Shown: piece by piece, positions 53,083-61,480 of the stretch
How the letters are laid out: each line of letters starts with the position of its first letter
Numbering within the stretch: position 1 is the first letter of the stretch
NCBI RefSeq assembly: GCF_024199845.1
Contig: NZ_JANADO010000001.1
Span: 620,001-684,000 of the forward strand
DNA: 64,000 nt
Direction: 5' to 3'
From: Bradyrhizobium sp. CCGB12
Lineage (GTDB): Bacteria; Pseudomonadota; Alphaproteobacteria; Rhizobiales; Xanthobacteraceae
The notes under the pieces: model-generated
Told to the model about the DNA's origin: nothing
Database searches by the model: none
What the model saw: the letters and a program-made list of their open reading frames with translations, nothing else
Program-made: the position numbers and the translations under genes

Positions 53083-54074
53083 TTCTGGATCGGGCAACAG
53101 TTTTCAAGCTTATCTTTGGGTTGCTGCTTTTTGCGGCTACTGCATCGCTTTCTGCCGTGCTGGACAACTATTATCTCCAGGTTGGTACAACGCTCGCGAT
53201 GCTGTGCGTGTTGTGCTGGGCATGGAACCTGGTCGGGGGTTATATGGGATACCCGGCGCTCAGCATGATCTCGTTTTTCGGCGTAGGAGCCTACGCTGAC
53301 GGCATCGCGCAAATGCAAGGATTATCGATATATGCAGCATGGATCGCTGCCGCGCTGATCGGTGCCATTGTTGCACTACTGCTGGGTTTACCGCTGCTTC
53401 GTTTGAAAGGTCACTACTTCGCGGTCGGCACAGTCGCCAGCGTTGAGGTCTTGCGCGAAGTTGCCAACAATTGGGACTCGCTGACCGGCGGAGCGATCGG
53501 GATGAACATCCCAATTCAGCCGGGAAATCCGGACTTGGTGGGTCGCTTCTTCTTCCTGTCGATGCTCGGTCTCGCGTTGGGCGCTTTCCTCATAACGGTG
53601 GTGGTTGATCGCTCACGCTTCGGCTTCGGGCTACGGTGTATCCGTCAAAATGAACAGGCCGCATCGATGGTCGGCATCAACGTCTTTGCTTACAAGGTTG
53701 CCGCGTTCGTGCTTTCGGGCGCAATCGGCGCCGCCGCGGGCGGCATCTATGCCTCAATGGTTGCGTTCATCGAGCCCAAGGACGCGTTCAATCTCATTAT
53801 GACCATTGAGGTTCCGGTCATGGTCATGCTGGGTGGCATGGGGACGATATTCGGGCCACTTATCGGGGGGGTATTCTACGTTGTGCTGAAGGAGTTTGTC
53901 TGGGCTTACTTCATTGATTGGCACAGCGGCATCCTCGGCCTGATTATCGTTGCGGTCATCTACTTCCTGCCGGCGGGCGTGTTGGGCCTCTCATGGAAAT
54001 CCATGTTTAACCGCTGGGCGAGGTCTCATCGAACCAACCTTTCCGCGAAAACTATTGTGAGGCAGGTTTCATGA
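53079..54074 (+). CDS. livM: ABC transporter permease LivM
   Basis: A 331-residue permease starting at ATG 53079 within the livH stop (ATGA). About nine or ten spans are predicted. Family blocks are WAWNLVGGYMGYPALSMISFFGVGAYA and GLRCIRQNEQAASMVGINVFAYKVAAFVLS, and MLGGMGTIFGPLIGGVFYVVL near the end. A basic cytoplasmic tail closes it. It overlaps livG by four bases. Confidence 0.93.
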   Translation: MILDRATVFKLIFGLLLFAATASLSAVLDNYYLQVGTTLAMLCVLCWAWNLVGGYMGYPALSMISFFGVGAYADGIAQMQGLSIYAAWIAAALIGAIVALLLGLPLLRLKGHYFAVGTVASVEVLREVANNWDSLTGGAIGMNIPIQPGNPDLVGRFFFLSMLGLALGAFLITVVVDRSRFGFGLRCIRQNEQAASMVGINVFAYKVAAFVLSGAIGAAAGGIYASMVAFIEPKDAFNLIMTIEVPVMVMLGGMGTIFGPLIGGVFYVVLKEFVWAYFIDWHSGILGLIIVAVIYFLPAGVLGLSWKSMFNRWARSHRTNLSAKTIVRQVS

Positions 54075-54832
54075 GCAGCAACTCTCCGATACTAGAGCTC
54101 AAGTCGGTCCTGCGTTCCTTCGAGGGTATCCGAGCGGTCGACAATGTCAGCCTGAAGTTCAATTCGGGCGAGATTGTTGGATTGATCGGTCCGAATGGAG
54201 CAGGAAAGACCACTTTGGTAAACCTGATCTCCGGCTTTCTCCCCGTCTTCGGCGGAGATGTGATCTTCGAAGGCAAGAGTCTCATCCGACGGAAGCCTCA
54301 TGCGATTGCGCGGAGCGGAATCGCGCGCACGTTCCAGATTGTTCAGCCGTTCTCACGAATGACCGTGCTCGAGAATGTAATGGCCGGAGCGATTTACGCC
54401 GGTCATTGCGGCATTCGGCAGGCCCAGGACAAGGCGCTCGAATCTCTGGAGTTCACGAAGCTTATTCATCTGAAGGATATGCCGGCGTCAGAATTGGCAT
54501 TGGCCAATCGCAAGCGATTGGAGCTCGCCAAGAGTCTCGCCATGAACCCGCGGGTCTTGATGCTCGACGAAGTCAACGCAGGCCTGAATTCATCGGAGAT
54601 CGATGATGCAATTGGCATGATAAGAGCGATCGCCGCACGAGGGATCACAATCATCGTCATCGAACACTTGATGCGGGTGGTCACTGCTCTGGCCCAGCGC
54701 GCCGTTGTCATGCACCATGGCGCGGTCGTCAGCGAAGGACCGACGGATCAGGTCTTCCGAGACCCTCGCGTTATCGAGGCTTACCTCGGTAACAAGTTCG
54801 CGGAACGATTTGCGGCCGCGACGCCGAACTGA
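54071..54832 (+). CDS. livG: ABC transporter ATP-binding protein LivG
   Basis: A 253-residue ATPase with Walker A GPNGAGKTTLVNLISGF, Q-loop region GIARTFQIVQPF and Walker B VLMLDEVNAGLNSSE. The ABC signature is unusual: ASELALANRKRLELAKSLA replaces the common LSxGxxR/Q segment, and DEV replaces DEP. The same pattern occurs in a subgroup of branched-chain-type transporters, so it need not mean loss of function. It completes the livKHMG set. Confidence 0.92.
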   Translation: MSSNSPILELKSVLRSFEGIRAVDNVSLKFNSGEIVGLIGPNGAGKTTLVNLISGFLPVFGGDVIFEGKSLIRRKPHAIARSGIARTFQIVQPFSRMTVLENVMAGAIYAGHCGIRQAQDKALESLEFTKLIHLKDMPASELALANRKRLELAKSLAMNPRVLMLDEVNAGLNSSEIDDAIGMIRAIAARGITIIVIEHLMRVVTALAQRAVVMHHGAVVSEGPTDQVFRDPRVIEAYLGNKFAERFAAATPN

Positions 54833-54904
54833 CCGACATTGAGTTAAGGGCAGTCGGCACCTTAGGTGCCAGATGGGCTGCGTCCGTTAAGGAAAGCTAC
54901 GACA

Positions 54905-55360
54905 ATGGCGATGACGATGAAGGGTGAGGTCGCGCTCCCGGCCGACCGTGAAACCGTTTGGGCTAAATTGAACGATCCCGAGATCCTCAAGGCGTCCGTG
55001 CCTGGTTGCCAAGAGCTCGAGCAGGTGGGAGACAATGCCTTTCGCGCAACCGTCAAGTTGAAGGTCGGCCCTGTCGGAGCAGTCTTCAAGGGGGCGGTCG
55101 AGCTGAAGGATATGGATCCGCCGAACGGCTATCGGATCGTCGGGCAGGGCGAAGGCGGCATCGCCGGCTTCGCTAAGGGCAGCGCGCGTGTAGAACTCAC
55201 TGACGCCGTCGAGCCTGCAGGGGGCTGTCTGTTGCGTTACGAGGTTGAAGCCGACGTTGGAGGAAAGATCGCTCAGCTTGGTAGCCGGCTCATAAATGGG
55301 GTCGCAAGCAAGACGGCCGAACAGTTCTTTGCCAATTTTGCCGCGGCGATCAAGAACTGA
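54905..55360 (+). CDS. CoxG-like SRPBCC protein (first copy)
   Basis: A 151-residue protein starting at ATG 54905 behind AAGGA. It has the SRPBCC fold of the carbon monoxide dehydrogenase subunit G family: MKGEVALPADRETVWAKLNDPEILKASVPGCQELE, KLKVGPVGAVFKGAVEL, and VGGKIAQLGSRLINGVASKTAEQFF. CoxG of CO dehydrogenase loci recruits the enzyme to the membrane. A similar assembly or docking role for the neighbouring hydroxylases is likely. It lacks the C-terminal membrane anchor present in the second copy. Confidence 0.88.
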   Translation: MAMTMKGEVALPADRETVWAKLNDPEILKASVPGCQELEQVGDNAFRATVKLKVGPVGAVFKGAVELKDMDPPNGYRIVGQGEGGIAGFAKGSARVELTDAVEPAGGCLLRYEVEADVGGKIAQLGSRLINGVASKTAEQFFANFAAAIKN

Positions 55361-55480
55361 TCTCTGCCCGCCGGGTTCGACAGCCTTTTGAGTCTCGAAG
55401 AGCGGCGATCGTTGCTGTCCGATCGACGATGGTTGCTGTAACGACCGACGGAATGGCGGAATGCGGGACGAAACGAGGGT

Positions 55481-55501
55481 CGGAGCCTGACGACGGCTCC
55501 G
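55481..55501. terminator. Hairpin downstream of coxG, possible terminator
   Basis: CGGAGCC and GGCTCCG form a perfect seven-base stem around a seven-base loop, 120 bases after the coxG stop and between convergent operons. A strong T run is missing, so it is a weak candidate. The rest of 55361-55701 holds nothing recognisable. Confidence 0.35.
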
Positions 55502-55701
55502 TTCCCTGCGTTTGAGACAAGGATGGCCGATACCTGGGATAGTATAGGCCAGACATTCCGAACGAAGAGCCGCACGTTGACGATATCTTCTTGCCGCCCT
55601 TCGAAGGCGACAGATGCAATCACACTGACGTAAGAGCAGACCGGTAGCGCAGAGTGACCAGCGCTGCCAGTAAGGGCTCAGCTAGGCGAAGGGACGTGGG
55701 C

Positions 55702-56595
55702 TTAGGGTACCGTTCCCGGCGGTAGAGCTTCAGAATGGCGAGCGATAGCGCCTGGAGTCGTGACCCAGACCTCGGAGAAGCGCGGGTGATCTACAATGTG
55801 GTCAAGTGCCTCGCGGATTTGCCGTAGCCGGAATGGTTGACCGGCTACGAACGTATGTAGCGAAATCCCGAACACGAGTGACTGCTGCTTAGAAAGCTCC
55901 AGCATCTCCTCGAACTGATCCACGATCATCTGGCGGAAATCGGTTGCCGGCTGATGGCGGCTCAGCATGATCGGGCTGTCATTGATCTCGATCGGGTATG
56001 GAACCGACAAAATGGGTCCGGCGCGCGTGCGCATCCAGAACGGCTGATCGTCTGCTGGCCAATCCATGATGAATGTGTAACCAGCTTCCTTCAGGAGGTC
56101 TGGCGTAATGAGCGTTTCGGCGATCCACGGGCCCATCCAACCGAATGGACGCTGGCCGCAATGCCGCGCGAGCGTTTCGGTGGCCTGGCGGATCATGACC
56201 GATTCCGTGACCTCATCCATCCCGGACTGCCGTTCCGAGTTCGAGTAGCCATGCCCGATGACTTCATCGCTACGCATCCGGATGCGCTCGGGAATGCTGG
56301 GCATGGCATCGCACACTGACGCATTGAGAAGATGGCACATCGGGAGCCCGAAGTGATCCATCATGTCGAAGATGCGCCAGATGCCCACGCGCAATCCGTA
56401 ATCGCGCCAGCCGAAATTGCGCGTATCCGGGGGTGGTCCCAGCGCTGTTGGCGTATGACCCAGGCCCTCACCGAAGCTGAAGTTCTCGACGTTCAACGCA
56501 ATGTAGAAGGCGAGCCGCTTTCCTTGAGGCCACTTGAATTGCGGTCGTTGATGGATCGGCGAGTAATCGTAGCGATTGTGATGCTTCAATATCAT
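55702..56595 (-). CDS. Polysaccharide deacetylase-family protein (CE4/NodB-like fold)
   Basis: A 297-residue protein starting at ATG 56595 (minus strand) behind GGGGGAGA. It has the NodB-like barrel of the group that includes allantoinase-like PuuE: FYIALNVENFSFGEG at the first metal region, DEVIGHGYSNSERQSGM with the metal His, GWMGPWIAETLITPDLLKEAGYTFIMDWPADD and SLVFGISLHTFVAGQPFRL at the end. The group cleaves C-N bonds in ureides and amides as well as sugar acetamides. It shares direction with tcuB (48 bases downstream of it), so a role in breaking a ring amide of the transported compound is possible. Confidence 0.8.
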   Translation of the reverse strand: MILKHHNRYDYSPIHQRPQFKWPQGKRLAFYIALNVENFSFGEGLGHTPTALGPPPDTRNFGWRDYGLRVGIWRIFDMMDHFGLPMCHLLNASVCDAMPSIPERIRMRSDEVIGHGYSNSERQSGMDEVTESVMIRQATETLARHCGQRPFGWMGPWIAETLITPDLLKEAGYTFIMDWPADDQPFWMRTRAGPILSVPYPIEINDSPIMLSRHQPATDFRQMIVDQFEEMLELSKQQSLVFGISLHTFVAGQPFRLRQIREALDHIVDHPRFSEVWVTTPGAIARHSEALPPGTVP

Positions 56596-56643
56596 CAAAT
56601 CTCCCCCACCATGCGGGTTGAAAGGGTGCTTTCCGAGTCAGCG

Positions 56644-57753
56644 CTATTCGGCGATCATCTCCGCACGTCGCTCCTTGGCGTACCGGACCAGCGCTAGGAA
56701 GCGGTAGATACCGTGCACGAACTTGCCGTAGGGCATGGTGATGAACAACGCGAACACCGCGCCGAGATGCAGCGCGAGCAGCGGCCCCATCGCGGCCGTC
56801 TCCCGCAGGATCAAAAGCGCCATACCGGTGGCACCGGTTAGGAACAGCATGGCGATGAAGCCCACATCCATGCCGTAGCGCTCCTGGTCGAGTAGCTCGG
56901 GGGCGCGGCGCATCTTGGCAACGAAAAGCCCGATCGGCCCGACAATCAGACCGATACCGCCGAGTGCGCCGAGCACGACCGGCAGATCCCACAGGGGATA
57001 CGGCGCCTCGCGGCCCAGCAGGTAATGGTAGAGGGTGGCGACCGAGGTCGCGGCAAAGCACAGCAGGAAGCCGTAGAAGGTCAGGTGATGATAGAGCTTG
57101 CGCCGGTCGGTCGGCCGGTCGTCCTCATTGAAGCAGCCGACGCCCCCGCCATGGAGATAGCGCAACTCGCCGGCGTCGCGGATCGCCTGAAGAAGTGAGC
57201 CGCCATCGGCACGGCCGCCGATGGGGTCGCCGATGTCGCGCCAGAACGCGCGCACGCTCATGACAAGCGCGAGGATGGCATAGAGCAGCGCCGCGCCGAA
57301 CAGCGCGGCCATCGTGTTGTGCGGCATCAGTCTGTAGAACGCACCCGGCCCGGTATGCACGCCGAACAACACGGTGCGATCGTTCAGGGCGACGAAGCCG
57401 AGAATGAAGGCCGCCATGCTGAGCGCCGCGACGATGCTGATGACGAGGCCGTTGCGCGCAAAGGCGCCGGAGAGCGGCCGTGGCCAGGCATAGGCCGCAT
57501 AGGACTCGGCGCGCGCGATCGCCAGCGTCTTCGGGACATTGACGTTGAACTCGTGCGGCGGCGAGAACTGGCAGTCGACATAGCACGCGCCGCAGGAATG
57601 GCAGAGATTGGCGAGATAGTTGAGGTCGCCGTCGGAGAAGGCGCGGCGCATCTCCATGGCGGGAAACACCGCGCACAGGCCCTCGCAGTAGCGGCAGGAA
57701 TTGCAGACCGTCATCAGGCGGTCGGCTTCGTCGAGAATCTTAGTTCCGTGCAT
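56644..57753 (-). CDS. tcuB: TcuB, iron-sulfur/heme membrane protein of tricarballylate-type oxidation
   Basis: A 369-residue protein. Two [4Fe-4S] ligand sets are complete: Cys 17, 20, 23 and 27, then Cys 51, 54, 57 and 61. About six membrane spans follow (from residue about 100), with His residues (KLYHHLTFYG, LALHLGAVF) suited to bind heme. TcuB reoxidises the flavin of TcuA and passes electrons to the quinone pool. Its start overlaps the tcuA end by 14 bases. Confidence 0.9.
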   Translation of the reverse strand: MHGTKILDEADRLMTVCNSCRYCEGLCAVFPAMEMRRAFSDGDLNYLANLCHSCGACYVDCQFSPPHEFNVNVPKTLAIARAESYAAYAWPRPLSGAFARNGLVISIVAALSMAAFILGFVALNDRTVLFGVHTGPGAFYRLMPHNTMAALFGAALLYAILALVMSVRAFWRDIGDPIGGRADGGSLLQAIRDAGELRYLHGGGVGCFNEDDRPTDRRKLYHHLTFYGFLLCFAATSVATLYHYLLGREAPYPLWDLPVVLGALGGIGLIVGPIGLFVAKMRRAPELLDQERYGMDVGFIAMLFLTGATGMALLILRETAAMGPLLALHLGAVFALFITMPYGKFVHGIYRFLALVRYAKERRAEMIAE

Positions 57754-59176
57754 GTTTCGCCGCTTCCCGTCCTGCGATACGCCCGAACACGCTGCCGATG
57801 GTCATGCCGATGCCGGCCGCGTAACCCTTGCCCAAGACATTGCCTGCCATGATCTCGCCGGCCGCGAACATGTTGGCCGACGGCTTGCCGTCCTTCATCA
57901 GCATGCGCGCCTCCTTGTTCACGCGCGTGCCGAGATAGGTGAAGGTGATGCCCGGCCGCACCGGATAGGCGAGATAGGGCGCCGTCTCGATCCGGCGCGC
58001 CCAATGTGTCTTCGGTGGCGTGATGCCTTCGGTGCGGCAGTCGTCCAGAATGGTGTGGTCGAACTTGCCCGGCCGCACCGCGGCGTTGAAGTCGGTGATG
58101 GTGTTTTCGAGCGCGGCCGGATCGAGCCCGAGCTTGCCGGCCAGTTCGGCGACCGTCTGCCCCGCGATCGGCGGGAACAACGTCGGCATGAAAGAGGTGA
58201 CCACGGTCGAATCGAAGATGATATAGGCGATCTGGTCGGGCTGCGCCGCGACCAGCCGCCCCCAGATCGCATAGCGCTTCGGCCAGATGTCCTCGCCCTC
58301 GTCGTAGAAGCGCTCTGCGTGCTTGTTGACGACGATGCCGAACACGACCGAATCGTGGCGCGTGATGATACCGCCGTCGAATTTCGGTGCGCGGGCATCG
58401 ATCGCGACCGCATGGCACTGGGTGGGGTCGCCGATCTCCTGCACGCCCTTGCCGAGCAGCATCTTCAGGATCGAGCCGCGATTATAGGGCGTGCCGCGGA
58501 TCAGGAAATTGTCGGCAGCATCGCCCCAGTGCTCCTTCAGCCATTCGATGTTGGCCTCGAAGCCGCCGGCAGCAGCGACCAGAGAGGTTGCGCTGATTTC
58601 GGTCTCGCCGTTGATTGGCCGCTTGACGTGGGCGGCCAGGAACATGCCGTCCTCGATCACGAGGTCGGTGACTTCGGCGTCATATTCGACATCGACGCCG
58701 AGGCGTTCGGCAGTGAGATACAGTGCGTTCAGCATCGCGCGGCCGCCGCCGAGGAAGAAGGAGTTGGTGCGGCCGAGGCTCAGCGTGCCGCCGAGCGAGG
58801 GTTGCCAACGCACGCCCTGCTCCACGATCCAGTTCAGGATGTCCTTGGACTCGCGGATCATGTGGCGCGCGAGCACTTCGTCGGTCTGCCCGCCCGTGAC
58901 GCGCAACAGATCCTCCCAGAACTCGTCCTCAGTATAGGGGCCGGTCAGGATTTTGGTGGCAGCGTCATGGGCGCAGCGCATGTTGCGGGTGTGGCGCGTG
59001 TTGCCACCACGATAGAACTTTGGCGCGCCTTCGAGCACCAGGACGGAGGCACCGCCGCGCCGTGCGGCGATCGCGGCGCAGAGCGCCGCGTTGCCACCGC
59101 CGATCACCAGCACGTCGTACCGCTTGGATGTAACGGGCGTTATCGCTCCATTGAGAATTGAAACCACGGAGTTCAT
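57740..59176 (-). CDS. tcuA: TcuA, FAD-dependent tricarballylate dehydrogenase-like
   Basis: A 478-residue flavoprotein of the fumarate reductase/succinate dehydrogenase flavoprotein family. The start is placed at ATG 59176. A TTG at 59197 is an alternative. The FAD loop is VLVIGGGNAALCAAIAARRGGASVLVLE near residue 22. GGNTRHTRNMRCAH, SFFLGGGRAMLNALY and the C-terminal AGEIMAGNVLGKGYAAGIGMTIGSVFGRIAG follow. In Salmonella TcuA turns tricarballylate into cis-aconitate. Here neither tcuC (transporter) nor tcuR (regulator) is adjacent, so the substrate may be a different saturated acid. Confidence 0.88.
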   Translation of the reverse strand: MNSVVSILNGAITPVTSKRYDVLVIGGGNAALCAAIAARRGGASVLVLEGAPKFYRGGNTRHTRNMRCAHDAATKILTGPYTEDEFWEDLLRVTGGQTDEVLARHMIRESKDILNWIVEQGVRWQPSLGGTLSLGRTNSFFLGGGRAMLNALYLTAERLGVDVEYDAEVTDLVIEDGMFLAAHVKRPINGETEISATSLVAAAGGFEANIEWLKEHWGDAADNFLIRGTPYNRGSILKMLLGKGVQEIGDPTQCHAVAIDARAPKFDGGIITRHDSVVFGIVVNKHAERFYDEGEDIWPKRYAIWGRLVAAQPDQIAYIIFDSTVVTSFMPTLFPPIAGQTVAELAGKLGLDPAALENTITDFNAAVRPGKFDHTILDDCRTEGITPPKTHWARRIETAPYLAYPVRPGITFTYLGTRVNKEARMLMKDGKPSANMFAAGEIMAGNVLGKGYAAGIGMTIGSVFGRIAGREAAKHARN

Positions 59177-59519
59177 TGCCGTTCGCTCTGGATTCAATAG
59201 GCGGCTCGTTCATCGAGCGCACATCGCTCAATAGACCTGCGCCAAAAGCCATGTAAAGCCAAAAATACAAAAAATGGGACGGTTACAATATCGCATCCAT
59301 AAATAGGTATAATAGAACCTTTATCGGCATTGAAATTGGATCTCTTCGTCCATTACTGCAGGAAATATGAATGAATCCCGGACTCAATGGGAGTGGCATT
59401 GCAAGACCAAAAAGTAAACTTCTCACCGATTTGACTGACGAAACCCAAAATATGGCTTGCATTGTCCCAAAAATGCTACAACAACTCATTTTAGAACGAC
59501 GGGCAGTCAAGCAAACCAA
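59177..59519. promoter_or_regulatory. AT-rich divergent promoter region between tcuA and amidase
   Basis: About 340 bases, distinctly richer in A and T than anything around it. On the plus strand there is TATAAT at 59308-59313 without a well-spaced -35 box and TTGACT at 59431-59436 without a good -10 box. It must carry the start signals for both the minus-strand tcu genes and the plus-strand amidase operon. No regulator gene is adjacent. Confidence 0.45.
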
Positions 59520-60833
59520 ATGACACTGGATCGCGTGAACACATCAGAGGCCGTTCCGGCAGCTCTGGCCGGTCTATCGGCAACGCAAGCATCCGCGCGG
59601 GTAGCCGCGGGAGAGCTGTCAGCGGTGAGTCTGGTTCGATCGTGCCTCGAGCGGATAGCCGAGCGCGATCAGGTCGTGCGAGCGTGGTCGTACTTGGATC
59701 CAGAGCAGGTCCTGTCGCAGGCGCGTGCCCGTGACGCTGCTCCGCTGGCGGGGCCACTCCACGGCGTTCCCATAGCGGTGAAGGACGTGATCGATGTTGC
59801 GGGCATGCCCACCGAAATGGGCTCGCCGATCTATCGCGGATACCGCCCGATCGCTGATGCGGCGTGTGTAGCTACGCTCCGAAGCGCCGGCGCGGTCGTT
59901 CTCGGCAAGACAGTGACCGCCGAATTCGCCGGCGTGGCGCCTGGTGCGACAACCCATCCGCAGGCTTCCGATCATACGCCGGGCGGCTCCTCAAGCGGCT
60001 CCGCCGCAGCGGTCGCTGATGGAATGGTGCCGCTAGCGTTTGGCACGCAGACCGGCGGGTCAATTCTTCGACCGGCCGCGTTTTGTGGCATCGTGGGATT
60101 TAAGCCGACCTTCGGGGCCGTCAGTCGTGCGGGCTTGAAGCTGGCGGCCGAGACGCTCGACACCATCGGGCTGATGGCCCGGAATGTCGATGATGTCGCT
60201 TTCTGCTGGGATGTGCTGGTTGGCCGTGTGGGTGCTGTTACCCAGGCGAGCCCAACGCCGCGTCTCTTGCTTTTTCGGGGGCACCAGTGGCATCTCGCCT
60301 CTTCCGACACGGTTAACCTGATCGAGGCGACAGTTCGCGATTTGCGGGTGCGCGGGGCGTGGGTCGATGAGCTGCCGGTCCCGGCCGCGTTTGCCGAGTT
60401 GACCGAGGCCCGCGCTGCGATCAACGCGTATGAACGAGCCCGCGCAATGGCGTGGGAGTACGAGCATCACCGTGATCAGATCAGTCCGGCGATGTCGCGC
60501 ACGCTTGCCAAGGGTTGGTCGACTTCCTACGAAACCTACACCGACGCACTTCGTCTTGCGGAGCGCTGGCGTCGTTGGGTCGCGAATGCGACTGAGGGAT
60601 ATGACGGGATCGTTACCCCGGCAGTCGTTGGCGAAGCGCCTAAAGGGTTGGATTCAACAGGCGACGCCTCCTTTCAGGAAATTTGGACGCTTTTGCATCT
60701 GCCGGCATTGACACTGCCGTTAGGGCGCGGCCGATTGGGGCTGCCCGTCGGTGTCCAGTTCGTCGGTCGACATATGGAGGACGGGGCGCTGCTGGCTCTC
60801 GCCAAATGGGTAATGTCCGCGAGTTCTCGATGA
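59520..60833 (+). CDS. Amidase (amidase signature family)
   Basis: A 437-residue hydrolase with the start placed at ATG 59520. The frame is open from 59457. The Ser-cisSer-Lys triad can be located: Lys in [14 protein letters not shown] (near 84), cis-Ser in [18 protein letters not shown] (near 160) and the nucleophile in [21 protein letters not shown] (near 184). It cleaves an amide, often of a carboxamide or N-acyl compound, to the acid. The acid would then be a substrate for the CoA ligase two genes downstream. Confidence 0.9.
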   Translation: MTLDRVNTSEAVPAALAGLSATQASARVAAGELSAVSLVRSCLERIAERDQVVRAWSYLDPEQVLSQARARDAAPLAGPLHGVPIAVKDVIDVAGMPTEMGSPIYRGYRPIADAACVATLRSAGAVVLGKTVTAEFAGVAPGATTHPQASDHTPGGSSSGSAAAVADGMVPLAFGTQTGGSILRPAAFCGIVGFKPTFGAVSRAGLKLAAETLDTIGLMARNVDDVAFCWDVLVGRVGAVTQASPTPRLLLFRGHQWHLASSDTVNLIEATVRDLRVRGAWVDELPVPAAFAELTEARAAINAYERARAMAWEYEHHRDQISPAMSRTLAKGWSTSYETYTDALRLAERWRRWVANATEGYDGIVTPAVVGEAPKGLDSTGDASFQEIWTLLHLPALTLPLGRGRLGLPVGVQFVGRHMEDGALLALAKWVMSASSR

Positions 60834-60865
60834 TCAATTCGAAGCAATCGGCATAGGAACAGAAC

Positions 60866-61480
60866 ATGCGATTTTCAAACAGTTTCGAGGTGTCTTTGCC
60901 GCCCGCCGAAGCGTGGAAAACGCTGATGGACATTCCGGCGATCGCTCCATGCTTGCCTGGCGCCGAACTCACCGAGGTCGTCGACGCAGAGACCTACAAA
61001 GGCAAGGTCTCTGTACGAATGGGACCTGTCGTTCTCGCCTTTGCTGGAACCGCAAAGTTCGAAGAGCGGGATGACGTCGCGCACAAAGCGAGGGTCAAAG
61101 CGCAGGGCGCTGATGCCAAGGGGCGAGGCGGAGCGAGTGCTGTCGCCGATTTTCGCCTGGAGCCATCAGGGGCGGGCTCGAAGGTCTTGATCGACACCGA
61201 TCTGAATCTGACCGGGTCCGTTGCTCAGTACGGGCGCGGCGCCGGCGTCATCCAAACTATCGCGGCGCAGCTCATTACACAGTTCTCAAAGGCGCTGGAA
61301 AAGAAGATTGCGAAGGCGCCACCCTCCGCTTCGCAAGCTTCGACCCCCGCGGCTCCGGCAATCAGCGAACCTGAAGTCGAAGCTGCCGCCAAACCCATCG
61401 GCGGCTTCTCGCTCGTCGTGAGGGCGTTATGGGCGAGCATAACCAGCCTGTTCGGCGGTAAGAACGAAAGCAAGGCATGA
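60866..61480 (+). CDS. CoxG-like SRPBCC protein with C-terminal membrane anchor (second copy)
   Basis: A 204-residue protein. Residues 1-145 are the CoxG fold (FSNSFEVSLPPAEAWKTLMDIPAIAPCLPGAEL, YKGKVSVRMGPVVLAFAGTAKFEE). A Pro/Ala-rich linker and a hydrophobic stretch near the end (SLVVRALWASITSLFG) follow. This is the usual form of CoxG that tethers molybdenum hydroxylases to the membrane. The first copy, 6 kb upstream, lacks the anchor. It overlaps the CoA ligase gene by four bases. Confidence 0.88.
   Translation: MRFSNSFEVSLPPAEAWKTLMDIPAIAPCLPGAELTEVVDAETYKGKVSVRMGPVVLAFAGTAKFEERDDVAHKARVKAQGADAKGRGGASAVADFRLEPSGAGSKVLIDTDLNLTGSVAQYGRGAGVIQTIAAQLITQFSKALEKKIAKAPPSASQASTPAAPAISEPEVEAAAKPIGGFSLVVRALWASITSLFGGKNESKA

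Noticed and set aside
57701..59161. 486-codon plus-strand frame opposite tcuA
   Set aside because: The minus strand encodes a full FAD-loop TcuA. The plus frame is an artefact of high GC at the third codon position.
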